Shown here piece by piece: positions 24,106 through 32,452 of a stretch of 39,115 bases of DNA. Source of the stretch: an uncultured Clostridia bacterium (GTDB lineage: Bacteria; Bacillota; Clostridia; Oscillospirales; Acutalibacteraceae). Position 1 is the stretch's first letter; each line of letters starts with the position of its first letter. Below the pieces are notes generated by a model. The model had not been told where the DNA came from and ran no database searches. It saw only the letters and a list, made by a program, of their open reading frames with translations. The position numbers and the translations under genes were made by a program. The stretch spans positions 1-39,115 of the forward strand of contig CALWIU010000079.1 in NCBI GenBank assembly GCA_944380845.1, in the 5' to 3' direction.

Positions 24106-26000
24106 AAAAGAATACGCCCGCATCCACGCAGAACATAGCAGGCGACAAATACGCCGCCTACCGCAAAAAAGAAAAAAGCACCCAAAAGCCCGAACACTTC
24201 AAAAGCACGCTCCTGCGCCTTGTCTCCATGCTCAAGCCATATAAAGTCAGCGTAATCGTGGTGTTCATCGTCGCGGCACTGGCAACCGTGCTGAACATTT
24301 TCACCCCGGATATTTTCGGCGATATCGTGGAATCTTTCACGGTGGAAATCAACAACAAGCTGAACATCGCCGGGTACGACATGAACTTTGATACGGTCAT
24401 CGGGCAGCTTATCAAAATTTTTGTCTTTTATTTCGGCTATACCCTTTGCACCTTTATTCAGACCTATATCATGGCGGGCGTTTCGCAAAAACTGATCTGC
24501 GCCATCCGTGAAAAGGTCAATCATAAGCTGTCGCATATGCCGCTGCGGTATTTTGACAAAAATACCAAAGGCGAGATCCTCAGCAAGATCATCAACGACT
24601 GCGACAACCTGAGCAACTCCCTGCAAAACAACATCACCACGGTGCTGACCGCCGCCATTCAGGTTATCGGCGTAGCGATCATCATGTTTGTCATCAACTG
24701 GCAGCTTGCCATTGTTTCGATGGTACTGGTTCCGATCAGCGGCTTTTTCGCACGGATCATTTCCAAACGCTCCAAAAAGCTCTTCCGCCTGTACTGGGAT
24801 CGAATGGGCGATTTGAACGGCCACATCGAGGAAATGTACACCGGTCACAACATCGTTCGTATTTTCAACCACGAAAAAGAAGCGATTGCAGAATTTGACG
24901 GCATTGCCGATGAGTTACAGGTTTCTTCCGTTAAGGCCAACTTTGTTTCCGGCCTGCTGCGCCCCATTTTAAACTTTTTCTCCAACTTTACTTATGTGCT
25001 GGTTTGCTTTGTCGGCGCAATGATCGTTCTGAATCTGGAGCAGACCCAGCCGGGGCACCTGAACACCAATATCGGCATCATCATTGCCTTTATTCAGTAC
25101 GCATCCATGTTCTCCGGGCCGATCAACAACATCGCCAGCATTGTCAATACCATTCAGTCGTGCCTGGCTTCCGCCGAGCGTGTGTTCTCGCTTTTAGACG
25201 AAAAAGACGAGCCGGCGGACAACCCGGTGTATACGCTGGATCATCCGCGCGGCGATGTCAAATTCAGCCATGTTTCCTTCCGCTATCTGCCGGAAAAACC
25301 GCTGATCGACGATTTGAATCTGGAAGCGAAAAAGGGACAGATCGTTGCCATCGTCGGGCCGACCGGCGCCGGCAAGACGACCCTTGTCAACCTGCTGATG
25401 CGCTTTTATGAAATCGACAGCGGGTCGATCACCATCGACGGCATCGACATCCGGGAGGTCAGCCGCGAAAACCTTCGCAGCAATTTCGGCATGGTTTTGC
25501 AGGACACCTGGATCTTTAAAGGCACGATCCGACAGAACATCGCTTACGGCAGAATGGACGCGACCGACGATGAGATCATCGAAGCCGCCAAGGCGGCGAG
25601 GCTGCATGAATTTATCATGAACCAGCCCGAAGGATACGACACCGTTCTGGAAGAAAACGGATCCAATATCTCACAGGGACAGCGGCAGCTTTTGTCCATC
25701 GCCCGCGCGCTTTTGACCGATCCCGCCGTTTTGATTCTGGATGAAGCGACCAGCTCGGTTGACACCAGAACCGAAGTGCAGATTCAGGAAGCGATGAACC
25801 ACCTGATGCAGGGACGCACCAATTTTGTCATCGCGCACCGTCTGTCCACGATCAAAAACGCCGATATCATTCTGGTTATGCGCCGGGGCGCCATCGTTGA
25901 ACAGGGCACGCATGAAGAGTTATTGGAAAAAGGCGGCTTTTACGCCTCTTTGTATAACAGCCAGTATCAGGGCGGCATCCCGCCGGAAGATACGGAATAA
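24102..26000 (+). CDS. Heterodimeric ABC exporter subunit 2 (catalytic ATPase site)
   Basis: 632 residues. A charged N-terminal tail of about 40 residues precedes six membrane helices and an NBD. Walker A is GPTGAGKTT (~419) and Walker B ends LILDEATSSVD with the catalytic Glu. The H-loop IAHRLSTI has its His. The signature is altered to ISQGQRQL. In an assembled dimer this altered signature faces the degenerate Walker B and H-loop of subunit 1, so one composite site is degenerate and the other consensus. The start codon overlaps the upstream stop (ATGA) with AGGAGG upstream. The exported substrate is unknown. Confidence 0.95.
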   Translation: MKKNTPASTQNIAGDKYAAYRKKEKSTQKPEHFKSTLLRLVSMLKPYKVSVIVVFIVAALATVLNIFTPDIFGDIVESFTVEINNKLNIAGYDMNFDTVIGQLIKIFVFYFGYTLCTFIQTYIMAGVSQKLICAIREKVNHKLSHMPLRYFDKNTKGEILSKIINDCDNLSNSLQNNITTVLTAAIQVIGVAIIMFVINWQLAIVSMVLVPISGFFARIISKRSKKLFRLYWDRMGDLNGHIEEMYTGHNIVRIFNHEKEAIAEFDGIADELQVSSVKANFVSGLLRPILNFFSNFTYVLVCFVGAMIVLNLEQTQPGHLNTNIGIIIAFIQYASMFSGPINNIASIVNTIQSCLASAERVFSLLDEKDEPADNPVYTLDHPRGDVKFSHVSFRYLPEKPLIDDLNLEAKKGQIVAIVGPTGAGKTTLVNLLMRFYEIDSGSITIDGIDIREVSRENLRSNFGMVLQDTWIFKGTIRQNIAYGRMDATDDEIIEAAKAARLHEFIMNQPEGYDTVLEENGSNISQGQRQLLSIARALLTDPAVLILDEATSSVDTRTEVQIQEAMNHLMQGRTNFVIAHRLSTIKNADIILVMRRGAIVEQGTHEELLEKGGFYASLYNSQYQGGIPPEDTE

Positions 26001-26023
26001 CCGCTTTGCTTTCGACCCGCTGT

Positions 26024-26223
26024 CAGGCTGCAGGAAAGGAAGCGAAAAAGGCTTTGGCGATGTGTGCGTACAAAGGTACTGCCCTGTCGCCAAAGCCTTT
26101 CAGACATAAAGATGCTTTTTTTGATTTTTCCTGTTTGCCAGAGCAAGACAGCCGTTCGGGTTGTGCTGGACATCCTGTTCCCCTCCGGTTTGGCGGTTCA
26201 GCCCACTTTACCGGCAATCTGAC
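26024..26223. repeat. Intergenic repeat element, copy B
   Basis: About 200 bp, homologous to 11553-11746 in the same orientation. Stem AAAGGCTTTGGCGA (26047-26060) with TCGCCAAAGCCTTT (26087-26100), loop palindrome GTACAAAGGTAC (26068-26079), and distal block TTTGGCGGTTCAGCCCACTT. It fills most of the 294-bp gap between the ABC and MATE genes. On the plus strand it runs directly into a terminator hairpin, as copy A does. Confidence 0.8.
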
Positions 26224-26251
26224 CGCGTGGAAGTTTTCCACGCGTTTTTTT
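26224..26251 (+). terminator. Terminator between the ABC exporter and MATE genes
   Basis: CGCGTGGAA-GTT-TTCCACGCG followed by seven Ts (26245-26251). It ends the ABC exporter transcript or attenuates read-through into the MATE gene, whose ATG is 43 bp downstream. No separate promoter for the MATE gene is obvious between 26251 and 26295. Confidence 0.85.
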
Positions 26252-26294
26252 CCGGGCGGAACGCCCATTCTTTTTTCAGGCAGGTGTTTCACGG

Positions 26295-27713
26295 ATGAAA
26301 CGAACAAAAGAAGAACTTTTTGAATCTCTGCCGGTGCCGCGCGCCGTTGCCGCCCTTTCGGTGCCGACGGTCTTAAGTTCGCTGGTCATGGTGCTTTACA
26401 ATACGGCGGATACCTACTTTGTGGGGCTGCTCAACGAACCGGTGCAAACCGCCGCCGTAACGCTGGCGGCTCCGGTACTGCTGGCGTTTAACGCGGTCAA
26501 CAACCTGTTTGGGATCGGCAGTTCCAGCATGATGAGCCGGGCACTGGGCAGCCGGGATCCCGAAACGGTGCGCCGAAGCAGTGCGTTTGGCTTTTACGGC
26601 GCGCTTTTCGGCTCGCTGCTGTTTTCCCTGCTATGTTTTGTGCTGAATCCGCAGCTTCTTCACCTGATCGGAAGCGATGCGCAGACAGCCCCGCCCACAA
26701 AGGATTATTTATTCTGGACGGTAACGCTGGGCGCGGCGCCCTCGATTTTAAATGTGGTGCTGGCGTACATGATCCGTGCGGAAGGCGCGTCCTTGCACGC
26801 AAGCATCGGCACCATGAGCGGCTGCTTTTTAAACATCATTTTGGATCCGGTTTTCATTCTGCCGTGGGGACTGGATATGGGCGCGGCAGGCGCGGGACTG
26901 GCGACCTTTTTATCCAACTGCTTTGCGGTGCTGTACTTTTTGGTCTACATTGCCGTTAAGCGGGGAAAAACCGTCGTCTGCCTTTCCCCGAAAGCCTTCG
27001 GGTTCCAAAAGAAGATCGTCCGCGGCGTATTTTCCGTCGGCGTTCCGGCATCGATCCAGAATCTTTTGAATGTGGTTGGCAGTACGATCCTGAACAACCT
27101 TGCCATGCCTTACGGCGCGGCGGCTCTCGCCGCCATGGGCATTTGCACCAAAATCAACACGATTCCGATGTACATCGCGCAGGGGATCTCCCAGGGCATC
27201 ATGCCCCTGATCAGCTATAACTACGCATCGGGCGACCACAAAAGAATGAAAAGCACCCTGCGCTTTTCGGCTGTGATCTCTGAAATCATTCTGATGCTTT
27301 CCACGCTGGTGATGTTCTTTTTCTCTGCGGCGCTGACCCGCGCCTTTATCGACGACGCCGAAACCATTGCCTACGGCTCGCAAATGCTCAAGGGCTTTTG
27401 TCTGGCGCAGCCGTTCCTTGCTTTTGACTTTCTGGTGGTCGCGCTGTTTCAGTCTACGGGTTTCGGCAAGGAATCGCTGGTCTTTGCCATTCTGCGGAAG
27501 ATCGCCTTTGAAATCCCCCTGATGTTCCTGCTCAACCACCTGTTTGCCATCGACGGACTGCCCTTCGCCCAGACCGGCGCAGAAATCCTGATGGCAATCA
27601 TCGCCGCTGTTACCCTGCGGAAATTCTTTAAAAATCTGAAAAGCAACGCCTCTGTCCCCTACCGTCCGGCGGAGCAGGCAAAAACCGAAACGCAAGAGCA
27701 GGAGCAGCCGTAA
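26295..27713 (+). CDS. MATE-family multidrug efflux transporter
   Basis: 472 residues with about 12 membrane helices. It is a Na+ or H+ coupled exporter of the MepA/DinF-like branch. Family features are VPTVLSSLVMVLYNTADTYF in TM1, NNLFGIGSSSMMSRALG, and the internal duplication with YIAQGISQGIMPLISYNYAS. A short polar C-terminal tail is rich in Gln and Glu. ATG 26295 follows AGGTG by about 9 bp. It is close behind the ABC exporter but separated from it by a strong terminator. The substrate is unknown. Confidence 0.93.
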   Translation: MKRTKEELFESLPVPRAVAALSVPTVLSSLVMVLYNTADTYFVGLLNEPVQTAAVTLAAPVLLAFNAVNNLFGIGSSSMMSRALGSRDPETVRRSSAFGFYGALFGSLLFSLLCFVLNPQLLHLIGSDAQTAPPTKDYLFWTVTLGAAPSILNVVLAYMIRAEGASLHASIGTMSGCFLNIILDPVFILPWGLDMGAAGAGLATFLSNCFAVLYFLVYIAVKRGKTVVCLSPKAFGFQKKIVRGVFSVGVPASIQNLLNVVGSTILNNLAMPYGAAALAAMGICTKINTIPMYIAQGISQGIMPLISYNYASGDHKRMKSTLRFSAVISEIILMLSTLVMFFFSAALTRAFIDDAETIAYGSQMLKGFCLAQPFLAFDFLVVALFQSTGFGKESLVFAILRKIAFEIPLMFLLNHLFAIDGLPFAQTGAEILMAIIAAVTLRKFFKNLKSNASVPYRPAEQAKTETQEQEQP

Positions 27714-27741
27714 ATCCATACAAACGAACACAAAAATTCAG

Positions 27742-27774
27742 CCCCCAAAAAAGCAGAAGCCGCTTTTTTGGGGG
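27742..27774. terminator. Bidirectional terminator between the MATE and ceramidase-like genes
   Basis: CCCCCAAAAAAGC pairs with GCTTTTTTGGGGG around a 7-nt loop. The plus strand is followed by a T-rich tract (from 27779) and the minus strand by AATTTTTG. The A/T-rich lower stem also supplies U residues. Confidence 0.75.
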
Positions 27775-27813
27775 CGATTCTTTTTTTCAGCGCAGGGGGT
27801 TCCGGCTGCCGCG

Positions 27814-29250
27814 TTATGCGTCAGAGGCTTCCTCCATCCGCTGTTTAACGGCGCGGAAGGTTTCGGCTATGGTTTCGGCAGACAGATACCCAAGGGAATT
27901 TGTCTCATGGTAATGCTTTTCGCCGAACCGGTCTGTCGCCGTACTTAAATAAGGCTGTGTCGGATGCAGAACAAATTCATTGGGCGGCACGACATAACCG
28001 GTCATATCATTGGTCACGCCGAAAATCAGCAGTTTGTCATCTTCGGCAATTTCGGTCAGCGGTTCGGGGTTATCCGAAGCGGGACGATTGGCGGCGCTGT
28101 GATTTTTATCACGGTATCCGCCGTATGCCAGCGCGGGAAACAGTTCGCCGGGCAGCAGCAAAATCTGCAAATCGCCAAGACGGATCAAACTCATTTCCGA
28201 ACGAAGCGCCATTTTCAATTCTCCCTTTTCGCAGGGGTATTTATCACAGCTCATGACGCCGAGCATGGCAAGAAAATTCAAAACCGTATTATCGACCGGA
28301 TAGTAAAAAGGCTGGCAAAGCGCGGAAATTTTCGGAGAAAGCGGCTCTTCCTGCTCGATGGAAAGCGCTGCTTTTGCCAATGCCTCCCCTTCCATTTCGG
28401 TCCGCACTTTCCGGTCGTCGCTGTACATTCCCGGATCGACCGCGCCGATTGCGCCTACACCGAATAAAACATCGGCGTTTTTTTCCTTTTTAATGGCTTC
28501 CCGCAAATAATACGGGTAATCGGCGCTGACCAGACGGTTTTCGCCGCCCAATGTATTCGGATGCGCCGCATAATTTAAAAACCAGATCTCGCGTCCGCCG
28601 TCAGACGGAACAAAACGCAGGCGTGTCAGGGTATCGTGCGCAACTTTCGGCAGGCGGCGTATGAACTGCGCGTCCGGCACATGCGCATAACCGACGGACA
28701 GCGTGCCGGGACGGCGGTTTTCATAGGCTTTGACGCAAACCTCCTCCAGACAGGAAAAAAGCTGCTGCATATACGCGCTGTCCTTGCCGGTTTTCGGCAG
28801 CTTGCCCCAATAGCCGACGGTATCAAAGCCGGCGTGACTGTGCGAACAGCAAATGTGCACACCGACACAGCCGGTCTGATGGCAGAACGGCAGAAGCCGC
28901 TGACGGAACTGACGCACTTCGGTGTTGGTCAGGCCGATAATATCCGCCGCCGCGATCAGGATCCCGCCTTCCCCGCAGCCGATCCACATCGCGCTGACGG
29001 TGACAGGGTCATGAACGCCCTCGATGCGCCGCCCGGGACCGTGCCCGGCGATGCCGTAAAATTTTTCCGTTACGCTGGACGGCATGACGCTTTCATACGC
29101 ACTGCCGCAAACCCAGCCGTCGCCTGTGAGGCTATGGACATCCGCCGCCGGAATGTGGGGCGCGGCAAATTTGCGGTTGACGGATCTGCCGTTTTTCTGC
29201 GAAATCCTTTTTACTGCCTCAGCCGCCAGATCGTTGATTGAAAAACCCAT
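27814..29250 (-). CDS. Neutral/alkaline ceramidase-like hydrolase
   Basis: 478 residues resembling the neutral ceramidase family (Ceramidase_alk). Seen: the metal-binding motif CCSHSHAGFDTVGYWG, the following YAAHPNTLGGENR with SADYP, and the later LLLPGELFPALAYGG. In characterised ceramidases the nucleophilic Ser sits in a GD(V/Q)SPN-type loop. The corresponding stretch here (GVGAIGAVDPGM) lacks an obvious Ser, so amide hydrolysis of ceramide is not assured. There is no signal peptide, unlike secreted ceramidases, which points to a cytoplasmic substrate. ATG 29250 follows GAGAGGTG. It is monocistronic with its own promoter. Confidence 0.8.
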   Translation of the reverse strand: MGFSINDLAAEAVKRISQKNGRSVNRKFAAPHIPAADVHSLTGDGWVCGSAYESVMPSSVTEKFYGIAGHGPGRRIEGVHDPVTVSAMWIGCGEGGILIAAADIIGLTNTEVRQFRQRLLPFCHQTGCVGVHICCSHSHAGFDTVGYWGKLPKTGKDSAYMQQLFSCLEEVCVKAYENRRPGTLSVGYAHVPDAQFIRRLPKVAHDTLTRLRFVPSDGGREIWFLNYAAHPNTLGGENRLVSADYPYYLREAIKKEKNADVLFGVGAIGAVDPGMYSDDRKVRTEMEGEALAKAALSIEQEEPLSPKISALCQPFYYPVDNTVLNFLAMLGVMSCDKYPCEKGELKMALRSEMSLIRLGDLQILLLPGELFPALAYGGYRDKNHSAANRPASDNPEPLTEIAEDDKLLIFGVTNDMTGYVVPPNEFVLHPTQPYLSTATDRFGEKHYHETNSLGYLSAETIAETFRAVKQRMEEASDA

Positions 29251-29272
29251 GGTCAACACCTCTCTTGCGGCT

Positions 29273-29301
29273 ATTATACCGATCCTTACAATAAAATGCA
29301 A
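29273..29301 (-). promoter_or_regulatory. Sigma-A promoter of the ceramidase-like gene
   Basis: Minus strand: -35 TTGCAT (29296-29301), a 17-bp spacer, -10 TATAAT (29273-29278). The leader is about 17 nt. Confidence 0.75.
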
Positions 29302-29352
29302 TAAAAAAGAAGAAATGAAGAAAGAAATTTTCGGACAATCCCCCCAAGGGAC

Positions 29353-29380
29353 AAAAAAAGACCGCCCGGCATGGGCGGTC
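29353..29380 (-). terminator. Intrinsic terminator of yajC
   Basis: GACCGCCC (29360-29367) pairs with GGGCGGTC (29373-29380). On the minus strand it is followed by seven Ts. Confidence 0.9.
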
Positions 29381-29391
29381 GCAGATTCGGA

Positions 29392-29919
29392 TTATTCTTT
29401 GGTTTCCGACTCGTCGGCTGCTGCCGGCTCTTCGGATTTTGCCGTCTCGGCGGTTTTTTCGATCTCGGCGGCCTTTTCGGTACGCTCTTTTCTGCCGCCC
29501 TTTTTGCCTTGCTTTTTCGCTTCTTTTTCGGCTTCCTGCGCTTTGCGCATGGCTTCCTTTTCCTTGTTGATACGCTCCTGAGCGGTGTTATTCGCCTGGA
29601 TCGACCAACGGGTAACCTTCATTTTGATACGGTCGGAACCGGTTTCGATGACAAGAGAATCATCCTTTACGGTAACCACTCTGCCCATAATACCGCCGAT
29701 GGTGGTGATCTCATCGCCGATCTGGATCGAATCGCGCATATCCTGCTCTTCTTTTTGCTTTTTGCGCTGCGGGCGGATCATAACAAAATACATGACTGCG
29801 AACAGCGCAACCATCATCAGAATCGTAAAAATCGGGCTGGTGCGGTTGGCGGTTTCACCGGTTGCCGCAGAGCTGCTTGAGCTGAAAAGCAACGGCAGCA
29901 AATAAGATACATTCAACAT
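29392..29919 (-). CDS. yajC: Preprotein translocase subunit YajC (with long charged tail)
   Basis: 175 residues. A single-span inner-membrane protein that associates with SecDF. The membrane segment is PIFTILMMVALFAVMYFVMI, followed by the family signature RPQRKKQKE and the soluble QIGDEITTIGGIMGRVVTV. YajC is usually about 85-120 residues. Here the region after ~110 is a Lys/Glu-rich, probably helical then disordered tail. GGAGG lies 6 bp before the ATG. tgt-queA-yajC proximity is a conserved order in many bacteria. Here yajC has its own promoter and terminator. Confidence 0.95.
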   Translation of the reverse strand: MLNVSYLLPLLFSSSSSAATGETANRTSPIFTILMMVALFAVMYFVMIRPQRKKQKEEQDMRDSIQIGDEITTIGGIMGRVVTVKDDSLVIETGSDRIKMKVTRWSIQANNTAQERINKEKEAMRKAQEAEKEAKKQGKKGGRKERTEKAAEIEKTAETAKSEEPAAADESETKE

Positions 29920-29953
29920 TTCGTTCCTCCGTACTATTCAATCATTCTGTTCT

Positions 29954-29982
29954 ATTATACATACTTTTCCTGCATATTGCAA
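29954..29982 (-). promoter_or_regulatory. Sigma-A promoter of yajC
   Basis: Minus strand: -35 TTGCAA (29977-29982), a 17-bp spacer, -10 TATAAT (29954-29959). It is located just after the tgt stop. Confidence 0.8.
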
Positions 29983-30005
29983 GAATTCATAAAAATTTAA
30001 CATTA

Positions 30006-31136
30006 TCAGATCCGGCGATCCAGAATATCCCGCTTTTCCCGGTAAAACGCCTCATAGCGTCCCTCGTCCAGCGCGCAGCGGATATCCGCAAGAAGATGGT
30101 TATAAAACCAGAGGTTATGAATGACCGCCAAACGCATGGCAAGCATTTCCTTTGCCTTGAACAGATGGCGAAGATACGCCCGGCTGTGGCGGCGGCAGGT
30201 CGGGCAGGAGCAGGCTTCATCAACAGGGGCTTCATCCGTTTCGTATTTGGCGTTATTGATGTTGATGATACCGCGGGAAGTAAACAGATGACCGTGACGG
30301 GCGTTGCGCGCGGGCATGACGCAGTCAAACAGATCGACGCCCCGCCATACGCCTTCCAGAATATTCACCGGCGTACCGACGCCCATTAAGTAGCGCGGCT
30401 TATCGGCAGGGGCAAAGGGCTCAACGGCGCTGATGATGCGGTACATATCCTCCGCCGGCTCGCCCACGGCAAGACCGCCGATGGCATATCCGTCCAGGTC
30501 GAGTTCAGCAATTTTCTGCATATTCTCGACGCGCAGATCGTCATAAATACTGCCCTGATTGATGCCGAACAGCATTTGCTTTGGGTTCAGGGTATCACAC
30601 TTTGCGTTCAGGCGTTCCATCTCGTCCTTGCAGCGCAGCAGCCAGCGCTCGGTGCGCCGGCAGGAGCGTTCCGCATACGCGCGGGGCGCGGGATTTTCAA
30701 CGCATTCATCAAAAGCCATGGCAATCGTGGACGCCAGATTGGATTGGATGCGCATACTCTCTTCGGGACCCATAAAAATAGAATGCCCGTCAATATGGGA
30801 ACGGAAGGTCACGCCTTCCTCCCGGATATCGCGCAGCTTTGCCAGAGAAAACACCTGAAAGCCGCCGCTGTCTGTCAGCACCGGTCCGGAAAACCCCGTA
30901 AATTGCCGGATGCCGCCCATCTGACGCACCAGCTCGTCCCCCGGCCGAAGATGCAGATGATAGGTATTGCAAAGCTGGATCTGACACCCCAGCTCTTTCA
31001 GGTCATAAGCATCCAGCGCCCCTTTGATTGCGCCGCAGGTAGCGACATTCATGAAACAGGGCGTCTGCACCGTGCCGTGGGGCGTTGCAAACTCTCCGCG
31101 GCGGGCACTGCCTTCTTTTTTCAATAAAGTAAACAT
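30006..31136 (-). CDS. tgt: tRNA-guanine (queuine) transglycosylase
   Basis: 376 residues. It exchanges guanine 34 of tRNA-Asp, -Asn, -His and -Tyr for preQ1 (bacterial type) in queuosine synthesis. Seen: TDSGGFQVFSLAK with the general base Asp, GGLAVGE, the nucleophile Asp in LFDCVMPARNARHG, and the zinc site CSCPTCRRHSRAYLRHL. GGGGGAAAACC precedes the ATG. It lies 112 bp downstream of queA on the same strand. That gap contains an inverted repeat but no U-tailed terminator, so both are probably co-transcribed. Confidence 0.98.
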   Translation of the reverse strand: MFTLLKKEGSARRGEFATPHGTVQTPCFMNVATCGAIKGALDAYDLKELGCQIQLCNTYHLHLRPGDELVRQMGGIRQFTGFSGPVLTDSGGFQVFSLAKLRDIREEGVTFRSHIDGHSIFMGPEESMRIQSNLASTIAMAFDECVENPAPRAYAERSCRRTERWLLRCKDEMERLNAKCDTLNPKQMLFGINQGSIYDDLRVENMQKIAELDLDGYAIGGLAVGEPAEDMYRIISAVEPFAPADKPRYLMGVGTPVNILEGVWRGVDLFDCVMPARNARHGHLFTSRGIININNAKYETDEAPVDEACSCPTCRRHSRAYLRHLFKAKEMLAMRLAVIHNLWFYNHLLADIRCALDEGRYEAFYREKRDILDRRI

Positions 31137-31179
31137 GGTTTTCCCCCGTATGTAGAAACTGTCCGTTCATTTGACCGCA

Positions 31180-31225
31180 TCTGTCCCCCGGCGCGGCAAG
31201 GAAGCCTGCGCCTTCATCGGACAGA
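31180..31225. repeat. Inverted repeat between queA and tgt
   Basis: TCTGTCC (31180-31186) pairs with GGACAGA (31219-31225), with an inner GGCGC/GCGCC pairing. On the minus-strand (queA to tgt) message it would form a hairpin without a U-tract. It could be a processing site, an RNA stabiliser or a remnant. Confidence 0.4.
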
Positions 31226-31248
31226 AAAAATCCCGTTTTGCGCTGTAA

Positions 31249-32274
31249 TCAGCGAATAAACATGGCGTCGCCGAAGCTGAAAAAGCGGTATTTCTGCTCT
31301 ACGGCTATTTTGTAAGCGTTTAAGGTATGCTCTCTTCCGCAGAAAGCGCTGACCAGCATAATCAGGGTGCTTTCTGGCAGATGGAAATTGGTTATCAGCC
31401 CGTCAATGCAGCGGAACCGGTAGCCGGGATAGATAAAAATGCCCGTATCGCTTTCGCAGGGAGCCAAAAAGCCCTGTTCATCAGCAGCAGATTCCAGCGT
31501 GCGGCAGCAGGTCGTTCCGACGGCAATGATCCTGCCGCCGTTCTTTTTGGTTTCATTGATCAGCGCAGCGGCTTCTGCGGGAACATGGTAATGCTCAGTG
31601 TGCATTTTGTGATCCTCGATCCGCTCGGTCTTGACCGGACGGAAGGTACCGATTCCCACATGAAGCGTAACACGGGCGATTTTGACGCCCTTTGCCTGAA
31701 TTTTGTCCAGCAGCGCCGGGGTAAAATGCAACCCGGCGGTCGGGGCGGCGGCAGAGCCTTCTTCACGGGCATAAACCGTCTGGTAGCGGCCGGGATCGTC
31801 CGGCTTTTTCTTGATATAATGCGGCAGCGGCATTTCTCCGACGCGTTCAAGCACCTGAAGAAAAACCCCGTCGTAGTAAAATTTGACCAATCGGTTGCCG
31901 TTCTCCAGCACTGCCAGCACTTCGCCGGTCAGTTCCCCGTCTCCGAAGGTAAACCGCGAACCTTCCTTTGCCCGTTTTCCGGGGCCGGCAAGGCATTCCC
32001 AAACGCTTTCCTTTTCCTGCCGCAGAAGAAGGAACTCCACTTTCGCGCCGGTATCCTCCTTCGTCCCGTACAGGCGGGCGGGCAGCACCTTGGTATCGTT
32101 GATGACAAGGCAGTCCCCCGCCCGAAGTTCATCAACGATATCATAAAAATGCCGGTGCGTTACTTCTCCGCTTTGCCGGTCCAGGATCATCAGCCGGGAG
32201 GCGTCCCGGGGGGTCACCGGCTCCTGTGCAATCAGCTCCTCCGGCAGATCATAATAAAAATCTGATTTATTCAT
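31249..32274 (-). CDS. queA: S-adenosylmethionine:tRNA ribosyltransferase-isomerase
   Basis: 341 residues. It transfers and isomerises the ribosyl moiety of SAM onto preQ1-modified tRNA, giving epoxyqueuosine. Family motifs: [12 protein letters not shown] at the start, [11 protein letters not shown], the conserved [30 protein letters not shown] and [19 protein letters not shown]. The length is normal. A weak GAAGTGAAAG ribosome binding site precedes ATG 32274. It heads the queA-tgt unit, and its promoter lies inside the leader of the divergent asd gene. Confidence 0.98.
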   Translation of the reverse strand: MNKSDFYYDLPEELIAQEPVTPRDASRLMILDRQSGEVTHRHFYDIVDELRAGDCLVINDTKVLPARLYGTKEDTGAKVEFLLLRQEKESVWECLAGPGKRAKEGSRFTFGDGELTGEVLAVLENGNRLVKFYYDGVFLQVLERVGEMPLPHYIKKKPDDPGRYQTVYAREEGSAAAPTAGLHFTPALLDKIQAKGVKIARVTLHVGIGTFRPVKTERIEDHKMHTEHYHVPAEAAALINETKKNGGRIIAVGTTCCRTLESAADEQGFLAPCESDTGIFIYPGYRFRCIDGLITNFHLPESTLIMLVSAFCGREHTLNAYKIAVEQKYRFFSFGDAMFIR

Positions 32275-32303
32275 CTTTCACTTCACCGAATTTCCGGAAT
32301 ATA

Positions 32304-32332
32304 TTGACTTTGCCATTAAAAAATGGTATCAT
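32304..32332 (+). promoter_or_regulatory. Sigma-A promoter of the asd-dapA operon
   Basis: TTGACT (32304-32309), a 17-bp spacer, TATCAT (32327-32332). The start near 32339 gives a leader of about 114 nt before the GTG at 32453. I recognise no lysine riboswitch in it; it is too short for one. Confidence 0.7.
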
Positions 32333-32389
32333 GATCCCACAATGGCGCAGTATACGATACATTTTTCGCAGCCACCGCGCATACAACAG

Positions 32390-32418
32390 ATTATACTATG
32401 ATTCGGCGGGCAAAACAA
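32390..32418 (-). promoter_or_regulatory. Sigma-A promoter of queA-tgt
   Basis: Minus strand: -35 TTGTTT (32413-32418), a 17-bp spacer, -10 TATAAT (32390-32395). The start near 32383 lies downstream of the asd start point, so the two divergent transcripts would overlap by about 45 nt at their 5' ends. Confidence 0.65.
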
Positions 32419-32452
32419 GTATTTTTTTCTTCCCGCCCCTGGAGGGATTTTT

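Noticed and set aside
26006-26323. Short ORFs on both strands through repeat copy B
   Set aside because: Same reasoning as for copy A; one also runs through a terminator into the MATE gene start.
32339-32452. Lysine riboswitch in the asd leader
   Set aside because: At about 114 nt it is too short for the L-box, and no matching conserved elements are seen.
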